Position numbers and translations under genes: made by a program. Shown here piece after piece: positions 5,852-5,852 of a stretch of 5,852 bases of DNA (the first letter of the stretch is position 1; every line of letters starts with the position of its first letter). The notes beneath the pieces were generated by a model, which ran no database searches, was not told the origin of the DNA, and saw only the letters and a program-made list of their open reading frames with translations. This DNA is from an uncultured Clostridium sp. (GTDB taxonomy: Bacteria > Bacillota_A > Clostridia > Lachnospirales > Lachnospiraceae): assembly GCA_947174825.1 (NCBI GenBank), contig CAMWKN010000126.1:1-5852 (forward strand), written 5' to 3'.

Positions 5852-5852
5852 C

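Noticed and set aside
1..5852. tRNA or rRNA genes, CRISPR repeats, insertion sequences, attachment sites
   Set aside because: No regularly spaced repeats, transposase-like frames or RNA-gene signatures were seen; coding sequence fills nearly the whole window.

Overview
The window is a stretch of bacterial genome in which all seven recognisable genes lie on the minus strand, so transcription runs from position 5852 towards position 1. Strong AAGGAGG-type ribosome binding sites, moderate base composition and lipoprotein signal peptides ending LSAC or LTGC suggest a Gram-positive Firmicute. The gene families resemble those of gut Clostridia such as Lachnospiraceae, but that placement is inferred from family resemblance and was not tested by a search.

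Layout in transcription order: (1) a flavodoxin-fold NAD(P)H reductase or iron-sulfur flavoprotein, cut by the right edge (5420-5851); (2) an aldo/keto reductase with an intact catalytic tetrad (4368-5405); (3) a fusion of a carboxymuconolactone-decarboxylase-like domain and a cupin (3590-4348); (4) a flavodoxin-domain lipoprotein (2780-3526); (5) a DUF362 lipoprotein (1666-2736); (6) a six-helix DUF4405-type membrane protein with several histidines in or near its membrane segments (938-1642); (7) a SUMF1/formylglycine-generating-enzyme-fold lipoprotein, cut by the left edge (1-941). Gaps are 14, 19, 63 and 43 bases, followed by a near-contact or 1-base overlap and a 4-base ATGA overlap. One long operon is plausible.

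The genes fall into two blocks. The first three products have no export signal and look like cytosolic oxidoreductase or small-molecule enzymes. The last four are predicted to be at the membrane or on its outer face: three lipoproteins, each with a long polar linker, and one possible di-haem-type membrane protein. My reading is a possible extracytoplasmic redox module (membrane cytochrome-like protein, tethered flavodoxin, DUF362 protein and SUMF1-fold protein) co-expressed with cytosolic reductases. No single gene here is of an unknown family. The interest lies in the combination and in features such as the missing catalytic cysteines of the SUMF1-fold protein and the unusual phosphate-loop of the secreted flavodoxin.

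No RNA gene, insertion sequence, CRISPR array or attachment site was seen. There is no gene-free stretch over 300 bases. The operon's main promoter and its terminator lie outside the window.
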